Below are positions 24,290-37,218 of a stretch of 64,000 nt of DNA, piece after piece. Within the stretch, counting starts at the first letter, position 1, and the number at the start of each line of letters is the position of its first letter. Under the pieces are notes generated by a model, which searched no databases, had not been told where the DNA came from, and was given only the letters and a program-made list of their open reading frames with translations. The DNA lies in contig NC_077245.1 of NCBI RefSeq assembly GCF_947179165.1, positions 19,195,740 through 19,259,739 of the forward strand. The letters are read 5' to 3'. Made by a program: the position numbers and the translations under genes. This DNA comes from Solanum dulcamara. Its lineage: Eukaryota; Streptophyta; Magnoliopsida; Solanales; Solanaceae.

Positions 24290-25230
24290 ATTTTGATTGG
24301 GATTACTTGTTTATCAAATCAATTTACTTATAGCGCAAGCTACGTCTGATCGTGTATAATTCATGATGTACATCAAGCTTCCTAACACTCTTGCATAATT
24401 CAATTGAGACTGACTTTCACCGTTATTTTTAGCAAGATCAAGATTCACATCAATTGGGGTTTTTACACTTTTAAAGTTTAAGTACTTGAATTTTTCAAGT
24501 ACTATTCAGATATAATGAGATTCACACCATGTTAGACCTTGAGCAGTTTTGTGAATCTTAATTTCCAATATCAAATTGGTAACTCCTAGAGCTTTCATAT
24601 CAAACTTACTAGAAAGCATACGCTTAGTAGCATTTATATTAGCAATGCCATTATTCATTATCAAACATCATCCACATATAAATAGACAACGGTGACTTGA
24701 TTTGGAGTGTTCTTTTTGTAAACACATTTGTCACACTCATTAATTTTGAAATAATTTGATAGCATTATATGGTCAAATTTTGCATGTTATTATTTGGATG
24801 CTTGTTTTAGTCCATGTAAAAATTTAACAAGTCGATGCACCTTCTTTTCATTTCCAGGAACCATGAACTCTTCAGGTTGTTTTATGTAGATTTCTTCCTC
24901 TAAATCTCCATTTAAGAAGGTTGTTTTCACATCCATTTGATAGGCTAACGCTATTAACACTCGAATTGATGTAATTCTAGTTAGCGGTGAGTACGTATCA
25001 AAGTAATCAACACCTTTACAACAACAAATTCAGTATAGTCCCACCATGTGGGGTCTGGGGGAATCAAGACCTTCACGTTGTCTAAATTTTTTGACGACAA
25101 GTCTTGCTTTATAATTTGTCAATAGCACCATCATCTTTCATTTTTCTTTTGAAAATCCATTTGGAACCTAAGAGTTTATTTTTGGGAGGAAGATCAATCA
25201 ATTCTCACGTATGATTATTCATTATGGATT
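24290..25230 (-). pseudogene. Copia reverse transcriptase remnant
   Basis: The minus strand shows VDYFDTYSPLTRITSIRVL, then DVKTTFLNGDLEEEIYI, then HGLKQASK, and near 24683 the catalytic YVDD box in VVYLYVDDV. Two stops follow HGLKQASK and one follows YVDD. A short TS-type SINE tail interrupts the frame just before VDYF. Confidence 0.8.
25016..25072 (-). mobile_element. TS-type SINE 3' tail inside the copia reverse transcriptase
   Basis: The plus strand reads ACAACAACAAATTCAGTATA then GTCCCACCATGTGGGGTCTG, the reverse complement of a TS SINE 3' end with its GTT tail. It splits copia text: VDYFDTYSP lies on one side and a KARLVVKKFRQ-like reading on the other. Strongly 5'-truncated. Confidence 0.6.
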
Positions 25231-25739
25231 TAATTTCACTATGAACTGCCTCTTATTAATATTGTACTTATAAAGAAGTTATAAATTCTTTGAAAGTTCG
25301 AGACTCATTTTCTAATAAGAATGTTAGAAATTATGGTTCAAAAAAAGCAGAGGTCCTTTGACATTTGCTACATCTTGAATTTCCTCGTCATGATCATTTT
25401 TCTTTGTTTCTTCTCAAGATCTTTAAGTCATTCGCTAGACGCTGACATTTTCTTTTATGCGAATATATGGTTCCGAAAAGTTTAGTATTATCTGATTCAA
25501 TTATCATATTAATATGAATATATGATTTCGAAAAATTTAGTATTATCTGATTCAATCAACTGTTTTAGGTCTTATTTTTATCTTTTAGGTTTAGGAACTT
25601 GCACCTTAGCCAAACACCCCCACATTTTTAGATATTTAAGGTTAGACTTTCTTCCTTTCCTTTTTCGTATGGAATAGATTATGTTTTACTGTGGTAAACT
25701 CGATTGAGTATTCAGCTAGCTGTAAGGATAGTTTTTCCT

Positions 25740-26330
25740 CCACAAGTTCTGGAGTAAATTAGAACTTATTAACAAGGCATTCATCATCTGCTTAAGTGTT
25801 CTATTTTTTCTTTTCGCAATTTCATTTGATTGTGTGGAGAGTAAGGGACAGTTGGTTGATGAATAATGCCATATTCTAAACATATTTCCTTAAAAGGAGA
25901 TTCATATTCACCGTCCCTATCACTGCTTATCATTTTGATCTTTTTGTTGAGTTGTGTTTCAACTTCACTTTTGTATTGTTTGAATGTTTTAATTGTCTCA
26001 TCATTACAACTAAGTTAATAGACATAACATTATCACCTATTATCATCAATAAAAGTTATGAAATACTTATTTCCACTACGAGATGATAGTAACTTCATGT
26101 CACAAATATTTGTGCGAGTTAAGTCTAACGGATTTGAATTCCTTTCAACTGACTTATAAGGATATTTAACATACTTAGATTCAAGAAAAAATTGACAGTT
26201 TGATTATTTTCTTTCAAAAATAGGCAATAAATTCAAATTACTCATTTTGCGCAAGGTTTTATAATTGACAAGTCCTAAATGTGAATGTCATAAATTATTT
26301 GACTCAAGCAAGTAAAAAAGAAGCTGCAAC
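25740..26330 (-). pseudogene. Copia integrase core remnant
   Basis: Minus-strand readings include NKYFITFIDDN, IKMISSDRDGEYESPF and YGIIHQPTVPYSPHNQ, the order seen in copia integrase with catalytic Asp residues in FIDD and SDRDGE. Stops occur between the blocks. Confidence 0.75.
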
Positions 26331-26739
26331 TTTATTATTATCAACAACTATAATATTCAATTTGAAAAGACCCTTAGCGGGATAACTTTTTCCTACATAC
26401 ATCTCTTTCTTACTTATCAACTTTGTTGGAAATAAAAATGCACTTAAATTCACTTTTGACTAGAAGACCAACAAAACCTAAGTTATTCCTCATTTCAGGA
26501 ACGTGATAAAAGTTGTTCAGAGTCACCACATTACTAAAGTTCATCTTTATAAATATTTTTCAATAGTTTTCAACCTTGGTTGCTCGAAAATTTCCATGAA
26601 AATGGTCTCGTCAGATGCAGCGGAAGCATCTGTTACAAAGGCTTCTATAACAACAATAACATGTAAGATGGCTCCTGAATCACAACACATAAGTTATTAG
26701 TTCTCACACCTATTTCAATCATGTTGATTTGACCTTTCT

Positions 26740-27090
26740 TTTTATCCTTTTTTGAAGGACGATATTCCACAACCTTGTGTCTAATTTTTTCACAGTTGTG
26801 ACAGTCTCCTTTGAACTTTTTCTTGTTAGGAATTCTTCGATCTAAAGAGATTCTTCCTCTTTTACAGATTAGTTAGGCTAGCCTCAACAATATTTGCTCC
26901 CACAATTATTGAGTTTCCTCTAGCCTTATTTTTAACAACTTTGTTATCTTCCTCAATCCTCAACCGAACAATAAAATCTTTGAAGGTCATCTCTTTACGC
27001 TTATGTTTTAAATAATTTTTGAAGTCTTTCCATAAGGGAGGCAACTTCTCAATCATTGTTATCACTTGGAAGGCATCATTCACAACTAAA
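26740..27090 (-). pseudogene. Copia gag remnant with zinc knuckle
   Basis: 27083-26862 reads VITMIEKLPPLWKDFKNYLK and DFIVRLRIEEDNK, the conserved end of the copia gag capsid region. About 40 codons on, CHNCEKIRHKVVEY is the CCHC knuckle with the last Cys replaced by Tyr. Gag packages the element RNA. Confidence 0.8.
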
Positions 27091-27639
27091 CTTCATAAGA
27101 AGTTATGTAAGTATTAACAGTATATTTATTTACTCAGACCTCACTTAAGTGAAATTTCACTAGATATCTTGTGTTGTAACAAAAGCATTATTTAGGTGCA
27201 TACCTTCAGAAACTTAACAACAATAAACTTCTCAACTCGACATCTTCTATTTTGTACTTTTTCTCTAAAGCATCTCATAATTTTTTGGACGTTTTCATAT
27301 TGTTGTACATATCATCCTGTAGCCCGCTTAGTATATAGTTTTTGCACAAAAAAAAGAGTGCGTTCAGACCTCAGATACTAGAAAACGTTCATTATCCAGA
27401 GTTGATTCCGGCATAACTGGAACATCTTCTTTAATGAACCTCTGTAGAGTTAATGTAGTCAGGTAAACAAATATTTTATGTTGCCTGTGTTTTAAGTCAA
27501 CTTCACAAAATTTGTCGGACTTTTCTGTTGGAGCCAGTGCTGGTACAGAACAACTGGAGGGGCTGCATAATAGTAGTGCAAATCATAGGAGTACTTTATG
27601 TTTCTGTTATGTTTGTTAACAAAAAAATAAAATAAAATT

Positions 27640-27910
27640 ATCAATTGGTGAAGATTTTATTTCTTAGAATCAAATACACTTTTTTTTCCGAACAAATTTG
27701 CCAATTGGTGAAGATTTATTTCTTCGAACCAAAATAACTTCTCTTTTTCTGGAACAAATTTATCAATTGGTGAAGATTTTATTTCTTCGAATCAAATAAT
27801 TTTTTTCTTTTTTTCCGGAACAAATTTATCAATTGGTGAAAATTTCATTTCTTTGAAACCAAATAATCTTTCCTTTTCTGGTACAAATTTACTATTCGAT
27901 GAACTTTTTA
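27640..27910 (-). repeat. Four tandem copies of about 65 bp in the copia 5' internal region
   Basis: The plus-strand phrase CAATTGGTGAAGATTTTATT with a following TCGAA(T/C)CAAA and GGAACAAATTT recurs four times, the last copy diverged. It lies between the 5' LTR and gag. Confidence 0.75.
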
Positions 27911-28502
27911 TATTATTCGAATCAATTACTGAATCGGAGTAGAAACACAAAAAGGTTTTAATCTCCAAATCCAAAAAAATAGATGAACACAAAAGAAAAA
28001 ACAGCTTGATTGTTAATGTGTTCTATTAGAATAGCAGAAGAACAAAGAAAACTAGAAGTAGTAAATGTATAAACAAATCTTAAAATATATGTGACCACAA
28101 AATTCACAGTGTATCCTTAAGTAATTTAATCTCTTCACTGTACCCGAAGTTGTGAATTATTTCCTCCTAAGATAAAATAGATATACCTAATATTGACGTA
28201 ACGATACCTCAAACATCAATATCTCCAACAAACTCAAAGAGGCAGTCTTCAAACCACTCTTAGACTCGAATTTTTGTTTGTAAGAAAATATGTAGAAGAT
28301 GCAAAAAATTCAATGCCAAAAATGAGAGAAACCTCTTGTATTTATAGTCAATAAAGGATAGTATGAAAATGTGTTATTGTGTGTTATCAGAAAAATCGCA
28401 ACTCATCCAAAAAGTTACAACGCATCGGAAGAGACAACACATCTTAAAAGTCACAACTCATCCTAAAAATCACAACCAATTCACACCTTTAAAACCCCAA
28501 CA

Positions 28503-29674
28503 ATTTCTAACGCCAGTCACGCCCTGACGCCCAAAGATCCTGCTGAAACATACCTGGGACTTGGGAGGTATAAAAATGTTCAAATCTAATTCAACATTAA
28601 TGAGACAATATTTCTTAGTATTTGCTTGATGCTGTCAAGTATCGCAGTATTTCACTACTTAAGAATGCCATTTTTCCTTGATTGGATTTTAACTCAAAAT
28701 CAGTCAAATAGGTTTAAGTAAATTAAGAATTGGATTCCAAGAAAAAAGAATATTGGAACTAATATTGTCATTTATCTACTCTGGTTCATTCTTTGGGTTT
28801 CTCAAAGAAGAAATACAGACAACATTTATCAAGTGACATGTCTGCTATCATTTTTTCTTCCAAAAAGCAAGTTTCATTTCATATAAGATATAATCGAAAA
28901 ATGGTTTTCCCTTACTTTCAGGAGGGGGAAGGGGTGAAAATTTATTGTTCTTGCAGAGCTGTTTTAACCGTGTTATGTTTAATAAAGGTCTCACGCCCTT
29001 ATGTAAGTTTTTACATGGCAAAACAAGTAAATTCTGCTCTACTTGTTCCACTATAAGAAGAAAAAATTCGAAGTGACATTTATTGCATAATAATTGAGCA
29101 AATGAAAAGGATAACATCTGTCAACCTAAACATAACTTAAAATAAACATCCACTCCAATCAAAGCAGCACAAGTTATCCGCTCACCTTAAAAAAAATAAC
29201 TGGATATTTTAAACGATCTTAGCTTGAGAAAGAAAATGTGCCATTGCACTTTCTTTTTGCATATATCCCCAATAATAGAATATGCTAACTCACTTGAAAA
29301 CGAGAACACAACCCGCGTGCAAAGTTTTATCAAAAGAAGCAACTTAAGAGACATTTTTTGCATAACTCAAATCCTACCGACATCCCATTCACAAGGAAAA
29401 AAGATCAATCTCAAATAATGCTAGGGAGTGCTGAATATTCTGAACGAATAAAAAAGAACCTAGACATCTCTCAGAGGCCAGTATGATAAATGCAATGCTG
29501 CTGGGAAAGCTCTGAATACCGTCTGCACATGGTAGTTAAGGAAAGAGAGAATAGGCAAATTGGAGAAAACTCAGAGTCAGTGAAGTAATATCATACACAT
29601 AACTAAGGACAGGATCAAACAAGTTGGGAAAAAAACTGCAAGTAAGCCTCATGACCATTGCATTTGCACACTGA
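28503..29674. other. Downstream flank of the Y14 gene, no separate gene seen
   Basis: This stretch lies between the copia 5' LTR and the Y14 stop codon. Its proximal part (29400-29674) probably holds the Y14 3' UTR. Open frames present are short, have no recognisable motif and overlap on both strands. Confidence 0.5.
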
Positions 29675-32600
29675 TTAGAATCTCCGCCTGGGACTTCTAG
29701 AACGATGGCCACGTGGTGATCTGCAGAAACAAGGATCAAATAAGAACCCACTGTGTTTCAGATAATATTTCAACAAATCAAAACCTGACAAAATTTCACA
29801 AATACAAACATAAAAGAAAAGAAATTTCTAATATTCTTTTTCTATTTTGAAACAAATGAAAAAACTTTCAGAGTAGGAGAAAATGTCCTAGATTCTAAGG
29901 GCTCCTTACAACTCAGAAGGCATTAACTCGCTGAGGGAAATCATTAACTTGTATTCTGATTTCCGTCTCTAATTTTTCCAATTTTCTTTTCAGTGTGTTG
30001 TTGGGAGGAACTGAAGATCCTACTCACAAAGATTCCTTCACCAAACTGAGAGAAAAAGTTCAACAATGTCATCAAACACAGTAGCTAAGCTTCAATCTCA
30101 AACAAGTTAGGATAGGCTGCATGAATCCTCAGTCTATGTTTTCGCTCCACTTGGATATGTTTCATCCTGATACTCCATAGTTTTTGTTTCTCCAAAACTA
30201 GAAACTCCCTGTATTTTTCTTTTGGCATACCAAACTCTGAATAGATTACAAAGACTACTAACAAACATGGCACCTGATGTAAGTGAACCTACATGACTAA
30301 TAGCCTGTTTAGCGAAGTTTTTAGGAAGCCAAAAGTGCTTATTTTAAAAACGTGAGGTATTTGGCCAAGCTTTAGGGGAAAATAAGTAATTTTGAGGAGC
30401 AACTGAAGTTGTTTTTCAAAAGGTAAAAAGGTAGTTTTTCTCCAAAAACACTTTTGAGAAGATACACTTAATTGCTTAAAAGTTATTTTGGCTTAAAAGC
30501 ACTTAAAATACGCCAATGCAAACAAGCTCTTAGAAGCACTTTTAAAAAGCTTGGTCAAACACTAATTGTAGCTCAAAAATTGATTAGCCAAACATAAGAG
30601 TGCTTCTCACCAAAAGTACGTTTTCAAAAGCATTTTTGAAGAGAAAAAAAACACTTTCCAAAATAAGTTGATTTTAGAAGTTTGGCCAAACAGGATATAA
30701 GCTTTAATCTTTTGCTTCCAATGCATTCTGTTGTTTGCCAAGATTGTAAGAACTCCAAGAGATTGCAAATCTTTCAGAAGACTTTCACGAAATTTTAGGT
30801 CTAAACTATCCCCCACCCCCCAAACACCTTTTAGTCATCCACGTTCAATAATATAAGCAATGCTAATAAATAGATTTTACATGCATATCTCACATTCTAC
30901 GCTAGTAAAATGAGGCAGGAAATTTAGGCCATTGGTTGGTACACTCTGGTTGTTTGCTAACTCAAAAAGAAAGAATCTGGATTTGCCTGTCCATCAGATG
31001 TAGCTTCGACAATTTAGCTTTTAGTGATTGTCGTTCAACTTTGAAGCATGCCAATTTGCAAGAAAAGCTGGAGTGTGCCTGTTTGGCTTGAAGCTTAGTA
31101 CAGATATATCCTCATAGTCTAGCTAACTATGTTGCTCAGACCCTCCAAAAATATTGCCACACTCGTATCGGATTCTTCACAAATGCACTACTTTTGGAAG
31201 ATCCTACACACACCCGTCAACATTTTTAAAGAGTCCAAAGCAACATAGCTGGCTACTAGAACTAGAAGTTGAAAGCCAAACCAGACACAATATACCCCAA
31301 TTTGGCAATAATCAAGATTGTGCATAATATAATATGTTGGTCCTTTCGGTCCCTACTGTGATTGATGTGAATCTAGTTCAATCCATCTCAACTTGGGTTA
31401 AATCATAGTACTAAATTCAACATTTTGAAAATCCTATGTTGACCATCAATTTCTGAAGAACAGAACCCCCGCCTCGGGAAAAGGCAAGGAGGAGGACTAA
31501 ACGATGTAAAGTTGGTGTCTATAGAAGCAAATCGTGTGATAGAAGTGAGAAGGCGCTTCTGCATGGATAAAAAACTAGGCTTCACATAGTAAACCTAAAG
31601 TCGACAATATACTGGATTAAGGTGAAGAGGTAGCCTGCTCGGCTGTTCCACATTATTTTTTCTTGGGATTATTATTTGTATGCTTAACCCAACATGCTAA
31701 TTCAACAGTACAATCTAAGGTCCAAGAGAAGGCTGACTGAATCCAATGAATCATGAGTCGAGCATTGCTACAAACCTCCGAGTACCTGTGGAAAATACAA
31801 AAGGTTCACAAAGAAGGCCAGATACACAAAACAACAAACAAATGGCTCTCCTGGAGCAAGAACCAGAGATACTAAGGGAAGAGATGCAACAAGTGCGGGC
31901 CAAACTCATTGTAACCACCTTTCTGCACCTACTTCATTTTCCATCCTTTAAATCACATGTTCCAGACCACTTCCCCTCATATACCCATTCATCTCCGATT
32001 CCTCTTGCCAATTTTGGCCTACCTCCGATCACTCCCGCCAACTTGCCAAATCTACCCGGACCAAACTCCATATGTCCCATCTTATGCATAATTCCAACCT
32101 ACTACTCCCCTTGCATTCACGACTACACCCAACTTTTCACTACCAACTCAGGTTGCTACCATGCCTGCTTACCCAACGATGTAGAAGATGCTTGGGGCAC
32201 ATATCGCCACTTCCTATGAGCTACCTAAGCCACCTGTATATGCATTGGAGCTTCTACGTTCACAGCACTGATTGCGTTCAGAGTCCTATACGAGGTGGAT
32301 CAGTACGCAAAAATAGAGAAGGATGCGCAATTGAAAGAAGAAGAATTGATAGCTAGCCAACTCCACGATACGAGAAAGGCACTGAAAAGCCTGCAAATCG
32401 CCAGGTGAACCGAGAGCCTGGACTATGATGACTTATGCACCCACCCAAACATCGACATGCCAGTGGGGTACAAGCCACCTAAGTTCGACATAGTTGACAA
32501 AATGCGTGATCCTCATATGCATCTGAGAGCCTACTACGACAAGCTAGTCCGTGTATGGAAGAACGAGAAGTTACGGATAAAGTTGTTCATCTGATGCCTT

Positions 32601-35600
32601 TCGAGAGAAGCTCTGACTTGGTATACTCGTCAGGATCCTCACAAATGACGTAAAAGGCAGGAAATGGACGAGGATTTCATGACTCACTATAGGTTCAGTA
32701 TCGAGATTACCCTGAATAGATTCTCATTAGCCAACATACAGAAGAAACCGTCTGAGTCATTTCAGAAATATGCACAGTGCTGGAGAACCGAGGCCTCCAA
32801 GGTCCAACTCTTCAAGTACTTCTTCTGAGCTCAAGAAGGTATTTATTTCGACAAGATGATGTCGATGATGAGCCAGAAATTCACAGAGCAGGTCAAAATG
32901 GGAGACTTTATAGAAAAAGGCATCAAATCATGAAAGATTCAATTTATAGTCACACGACAAGCCACAAGTAAGGTCATACAATCAGGTTCCATTGGTAGTG
33001 TCAAGAAGAAAAAGGAAGACGTCTCAGCCGTCACACCTTAATACCATCACGGAGAATCATCCTGCCGATACCCCAAAAAAACCAAATAACGACAGACTTA
33101 AAAGTAAAAAGAAATAGATACAAGATATAACCATCAAAACCTACTTCAACTTCATTCAGAAAAGAATGATTAAAGTGAAAAGTAGTGTTTTTGATAGGTT
33201 TAGGCATCATTTCTTCAGATTTTCTGCTTCATTTCCTATAAATCACATGTAACAAAGACACAATAGCATGGATACACTATGGACATACCTCCGTCTAGCA
33301 TTCCTCCTCTTGAAAGGACCCCTGCTGAATGCCCAATCAACATTTATAGTCTGTGTGAGAAACTCAGCTCCATCCTTCTCACTTATAGCTCTTTGTGCTT
33401 CTTCAAAGTTCTCATATTCTATGAATGCATATCCCTACACAAACAGTTCACGTCAAGTAACAGAATAGAAAGGACCTGCTCCAAGCTTAATGAAAATGCA
33501 AAACAAGATGTTTCCCTCCAATAAGGAAGGGCACACACATGAAGAGTTATCCTATCTAGAGGTTTGAAGACCCTCAAAATAACTGATAATTGCATTCTAA
33601 AGACAACAAATGACTTCTGATAAGTGAATCTGTGATTATGTTCCAACATGGGACATATCCATGGCTCCATGCATACATAAGTTTGTGCTAAATTAGTAGC
33701 TATTAAAGGTTTCCAGTAAATAGTGGAAGACTCAATGGTCAAACATCCAACATAGGTAGAAATGAGAACCATCCAGGTGTGACTTGTGAGTGCTACAGAG
33801 AGCACCTCTAAATTAAACTAGCTAAACTATTAACAAGGAGTGCTCTGTTCTTGTTACTATATTGCACTTTCTTCATTGAAAAGTGACCTTATGGAAATGC
33901 AATAATACTAAAATAAATGCTTGCAACAGCTAGTATTCACTATTGACTATTTATTCATATAGTCCCACCACAGTCAGCATCTTCTCCCATGAATAGAAAT
34001 TGTGCAAGAAGCAACAGAACATTACTCGACAGTCTGAAACAGAAGAGAATCGGGTCACCTTGACAAATCCAGTCCGACGATCCAGATTCAAATGCAAATT
34101 CTTGATTTCTCCAAAATCACCGAAATCATTATGAAGATCATCTTCTTGTGTTTCTTCATTAATCCCAGTAACTAAAACAATCCATCCTTCAATGGCTGCA
34201 GAAATTTGATTCAGTAAAACTCAATAATCTTTATTGAAATTCTTCTTGCCTCATCAAAAGAAACATAATTGCACTCAGCAAACAAAGGCCATATCTAACT
34301 GACACTTTGTTGATGTTAATTACTAACAGCTTGTCTGGTTGGTTGTTACCGACTGTATTATATATCATTGTTAGTTTAAATACAACGTTTTGATTTGACT
34401 GTTACTTAAATTTTATTGTATCATATCGTTAATCCATCGTTAGGTAACAACAAAAAGTCTCATTTTGAGTAACGACAGATTTGGTGTGAACGCATCGTTA
34501 AGTCTTTTTCTCATTTTTCCCTTTACTTTATTATTTAATAATCATATTTTATCCTTTGCTCTAGCTTCTTATAGTAGCTCTACCTCGTACCCTGCTTTTC
34601 ATGTAGGTTTATCCTTCAAATTGTTCATGTATGACATTATGTAATGATGAAAAACAATACATCTATCAAAACGTTGTATTCATCAAAGCAATCTAGTGCG
34701 ATGAAATACACTACAATATGATACATTAAAAAAAAAAGGGCAGCCCGGTGCACTAAGCTCCCGCTATGCGCGGGGTCCGGGGAAGGGCCTGACCACAAGG
34801 GTCTATTGTACGCAGCCTTGCCTTGCATTTCTGCCAGAGGCTGTTTCCAAGGCTTGAACCCGTGACCTCCTGGTCACATGGCAGCAACTTTACCAGTTAC
34901 TCCAAGGCTCCCCTTCTACAATATGATACATTATGAAGCAATATGTAATAACTATACAAACAAAGTGTAAGTAATTCCATAACTTGGATGTACTATCTAA
35001 TAGCTCACCTAATCTGTACTCTAAAGTGCTCACAGCTCATTACATGGCAGTAAAATAACTGACTTGGAGAAAAATCGACAAACTCTTTACCCACATGTTT
35101 AGCCCATCTAAAGCTTCATAACAAGCAGTGGCCTATGAATCAACAAATCAGAATGACCATTAAGATTATTTCTTGCGCTAAATACTAAACTAGCCACATA
35201 ACACTTTCCCATCTTTTGGGGGGTGACTTCAAGTTAAGCCAGATTGGCACAGGAGGTGGGCTGTGCTCTTTGAGAAGTGAGTAACATCATTTTAATAAAT
35301 TAAAAACTGCTAATTTCAAGACCCCTCTCTCGGATAATTTCCTTTCTCTTGGTAGACAAAGACAAAGGAACCAACTTTAATTCTTCTTCATCTCTTTTTG
35401 AGGGTCAGCTCGACTGATTTCCAATCTTAATCGGTTAGTTTTCCAGAATACAATTTGGATGTTTAAAACCTAGAGAGAAGTGCTGCAATTGCATTCTTTT
35501 CCAGGTTAATTGACAGCATTATCCACTCCATGAAGTAAATATTTTACTATCTATAAATTAGAATGCAGTCAATTACCCACCCTAATATTCAAACTTTTTG

Positions 35601-35934
35601 AGCAAAAAGCCAAAACATTCACTCAAAACTCTAAAATGTACTGAAAAGATAAGATAGAGAGGGAGGGAAACTGACATCGTTCAGGACCAGGACCGCCCTC
35701 AGAATCGAGAGAATCAAAGCGAGCAGACATACGGGCATTACGGTCAGCCTCAGCAGCTTCTTCACGGAAACCACGTCCCTTGGTCTTCTTAGGAGCGGAG
35801 GATGAGCCTCCAGTGATGGCAGATTTGAGCTTAGGAATTGTAGCCCTAGGAGACGACGAAGCATCCACGTCTTCATCCATCAGATCGTCCTCCTCTGGCT
35901 CGAAGTCAACCGCCTCTACCTCTGCATTCGCCAT
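29675..35934 (-). CDS. Y14: Y14 / RBM8A, exon junction complex RNA-binding protein
   Basis: Four exons at 35934-35676, 34195-34059, 33434-33289 and 29720-29675 join in phase to 195 codons plus TAA, close to the roughly 200 residues of plant Y14. The start [20 protein letters not shown] is the acidic family N-terminus. An RRM follows, with GWIVLVTGI as RNP2 and [12 protein letters not shown] as RNP1 spanning the exon 2/3 junction. The C-terminus is an Arg/Ser tail ([20 protein letters not shown]). All introns are GT-AG; the first donor is GTCAGT. Y14 pairs with Mago and, with eIF4A3, marks spliced mRNAs in the nucleus for localisation, translation and decay. The last exon is 46 bp, after a 3.57-kb intron that holds a Gypsy gag remnant and MITEs. 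The frame is undamaged, so this is probably a working gene. Confidence 0.95.
30303..30695. mobile_element. MITE with GCCTGTTTGGCCAAGCTT-type ends, in Y14 intron 3
   Basis: The left edge GCCTGTTTAGCGAAGTTTTT and the reverse complement of the right edge (CCTGTTTGGCCAAACTTCTA) form a terminal inverted repeat. The body repeats AAAAGCACTTTT-like motifs on both strands and is non-coding. No clean target duplication was found. Confidence 0.75.
31129..31247. mobile_element. Small palindromic MITE (ATGTTGCTCAGAC ends), in Y14 intron 3
   Basis: Starts ATGTTGCTCAGACCCTCCAA and ends AGAGTCCAAAGCAACATAG, so the ends are inverted repeats. The centre, with GGATTCTTCACAAATGCACT facing TTTTGGAAGATCC, is also partly self-complementary. 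A second member of the family is at 48716-48834. Confidence 0.75.
31746..33120 (+). pseudogene. Gypsy (Tat/Ogre-like) gag remnant, antisense in Y14 intron 3
   Basis: In-frame fragments read [18 protein letters not shown], then [20 protein letters not shown], then [45 protein letters not shown] and [18 protein letters not shown], the order of plant Gypsy gag capsid. A Pro-rich leader (31900-32100) and a Glu/Gln-rich segment (31840-31900) precede it. Several stops, and no protease or polymerase after it, so it is a dead partial copy. Confidence 0.75.
34729..34916 (-). mobile_element. Au SINE, full length, with 17-bp target-site duplications, in Y14 intron 1
   Basis: Nearly identical to the element at 19816: minus-strand GAAGGGGAGCCTTGGAGTAA start, box A TGGAGTAACTGG, box B GGTTCAAGCC and CCGGGCTGCCC end followed by a run of T (minus strand). 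Direct repeats TACAATATGATACATTA at 34712-34728 and 34917-34933 are perfect. Confidence 0.93.
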
Positions 35935-36203
35935 TGGAGGGAGCTGGACTGAAACAGCTAAAAGCAAAAAACGACTCTCTTTCGTTCTTGTGCAGAATGA
36001 ACAACTTTCAACCCAAATTGGGGGAAAAGGGTTTAGGAAAGGAAATAAAAGTTGAGGGTCCGGCTATAACGATAAATCCGGACCGGGTTGATTCGGGTCA
36101 ATATTTGCCCTTTTTGGGAAGTTCTATGAGTTGAATAGATAGAAAAATTAGATAAAATGTCTTTCAATAAAGTAAATAATCCAATTACGTGCTAATTACC
36201 ACA

Positions 36204-37218
36204 GGGATCGTTTGACTTGGATATAAGTTATAATGAAATTAATTATGTTAGAATAAGTTATGTTGAGAGTAGTTTTTATTGTTTGTTTGGTTTGTCATAT
36301 TCAAAATTATATTCATTGCATAATTTATAAGAATAAGTTGTTTGTTTACAAAAACACCATCCGCCTTATTTAATTTATTTTTTTTGGATTTTCTTCGCAA
36401 GATTTAGTTATTCATTCTTAAAAATAAAATTTTTATCTTATTAAGCTTATATATTTTTGTGTGCATTTCCATAATTGTTCCGTGTGTTTTTAAAATTAAA
36501 CTATCATCTCTTTTAACTTAAAAATAAAACTTTCATCTTATTTAGTTTTAAATAAATTTTCCATCTTATTTAACTTAAAAATAAAACTTTATCTTATTTA
36601 CCTTAAAAATAAAATTTTAATCTTATTTAGCTTAAAAATAAAACTTTCATTTTAAGTTTACTACAGTAAAATAAATTTTATTATTAAAATTATCTACATT
36701 TTAATTGATATATAAAATATAATTTTTAAGTGAGTAATAAACTATTTAATTAAAAATATGTAATTTAGTAGTGAAGTGAATATTTCAGGAGAAATCAAAA
36801 TATAAATAAATATAAGAATTAGACAAATAAAATCAACTTATAATATATTCATTAATAGAAATTGTATTTATAAAATATATTTTTTTAATAGAAAAATATA
36901 TTATCGTAAAAAAATAATTAATTAAGATTGTGAATGTTATTATAAATATTGTTAAAAATTATGTTAATATACATTAATATAAAAAATGGTGTATAAAAGA
37001 GAGTTTAAGGAGGGGTATTTTTGTTATTTTACATACTTTTCCCACGATAAGTTATCCTAGGATTACTATTCCACCCTCGGAGAGGGATAACTTATCCCAG
37101 TACTAATTGTTAATATTGGGATAAATTATCACATCCTTTGCAACCAAATAAAAGATTAAAGGACACTTAAAAATTATTGCGGGATTAACCCCTCTTATCC
37201 ATCACACTAAACGACCCC
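36204..37218. mobile_element. AT-rich non-autonomous element with GGGGTCGTTT-type ends
   Basis: The left end GGGATCGTTTGACTTGG and the reverse complement of the right end (GGGGTCGTTTAGTG) form short inverted repeats, followed inward by CTTATCC/GGATAA-rich text. No coding frame. Its right end abuts L1 coding sequence at 37219, so it interrupted or truncated that LINE. Target duplications were not recognised. Confidence 0.65.
36415..36655. repeat. Tandem repeat of about 30 bp inside the AT-rich element
   Basis: CTTAAAAATAAAACTTTCAT or a near variant recurs about five times, joined by CTTATTTAG. Intervals are near 30 bases, with one longer gap. Confidence 0.75.

Larger units (their letters stand above)
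23145..28502 (-). mobile_element. Decayed Ty1/copia LTR retrotransposon
   Basis: The minus strand gives the full copia order: LTR, gag, zinc knuckle, integrase, reverse transcriptase, RNase H, polypurine tract, LTR. The 5' LTR starts at 28502 (TGTTGGGGTTTTAAAGG) and the 3' LTR at 23145 (TGTTGGGTTTTAAAGG), directly after the purine tract AGTGGGGGAT. A TATA-like CTATAAATAC sits at about 28347-28338. Stops and frameshifts occur in every domain, so the copy is dead. Confidence 0.85.

Noticed and set aside
31403..31585. Minus-strand frame in Y14 intron 3 starting [10 protein letters not shown]
   Set aside because: Short, no known motif, lies within a spliced intron among TE fragments.
19816..34916. 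tRNA genes suggested by A-box and B-box sequences
   Set aside because: The boxes belong to Au SINEs; no tRNA cloverleaf or anticodon arm can be drawn.
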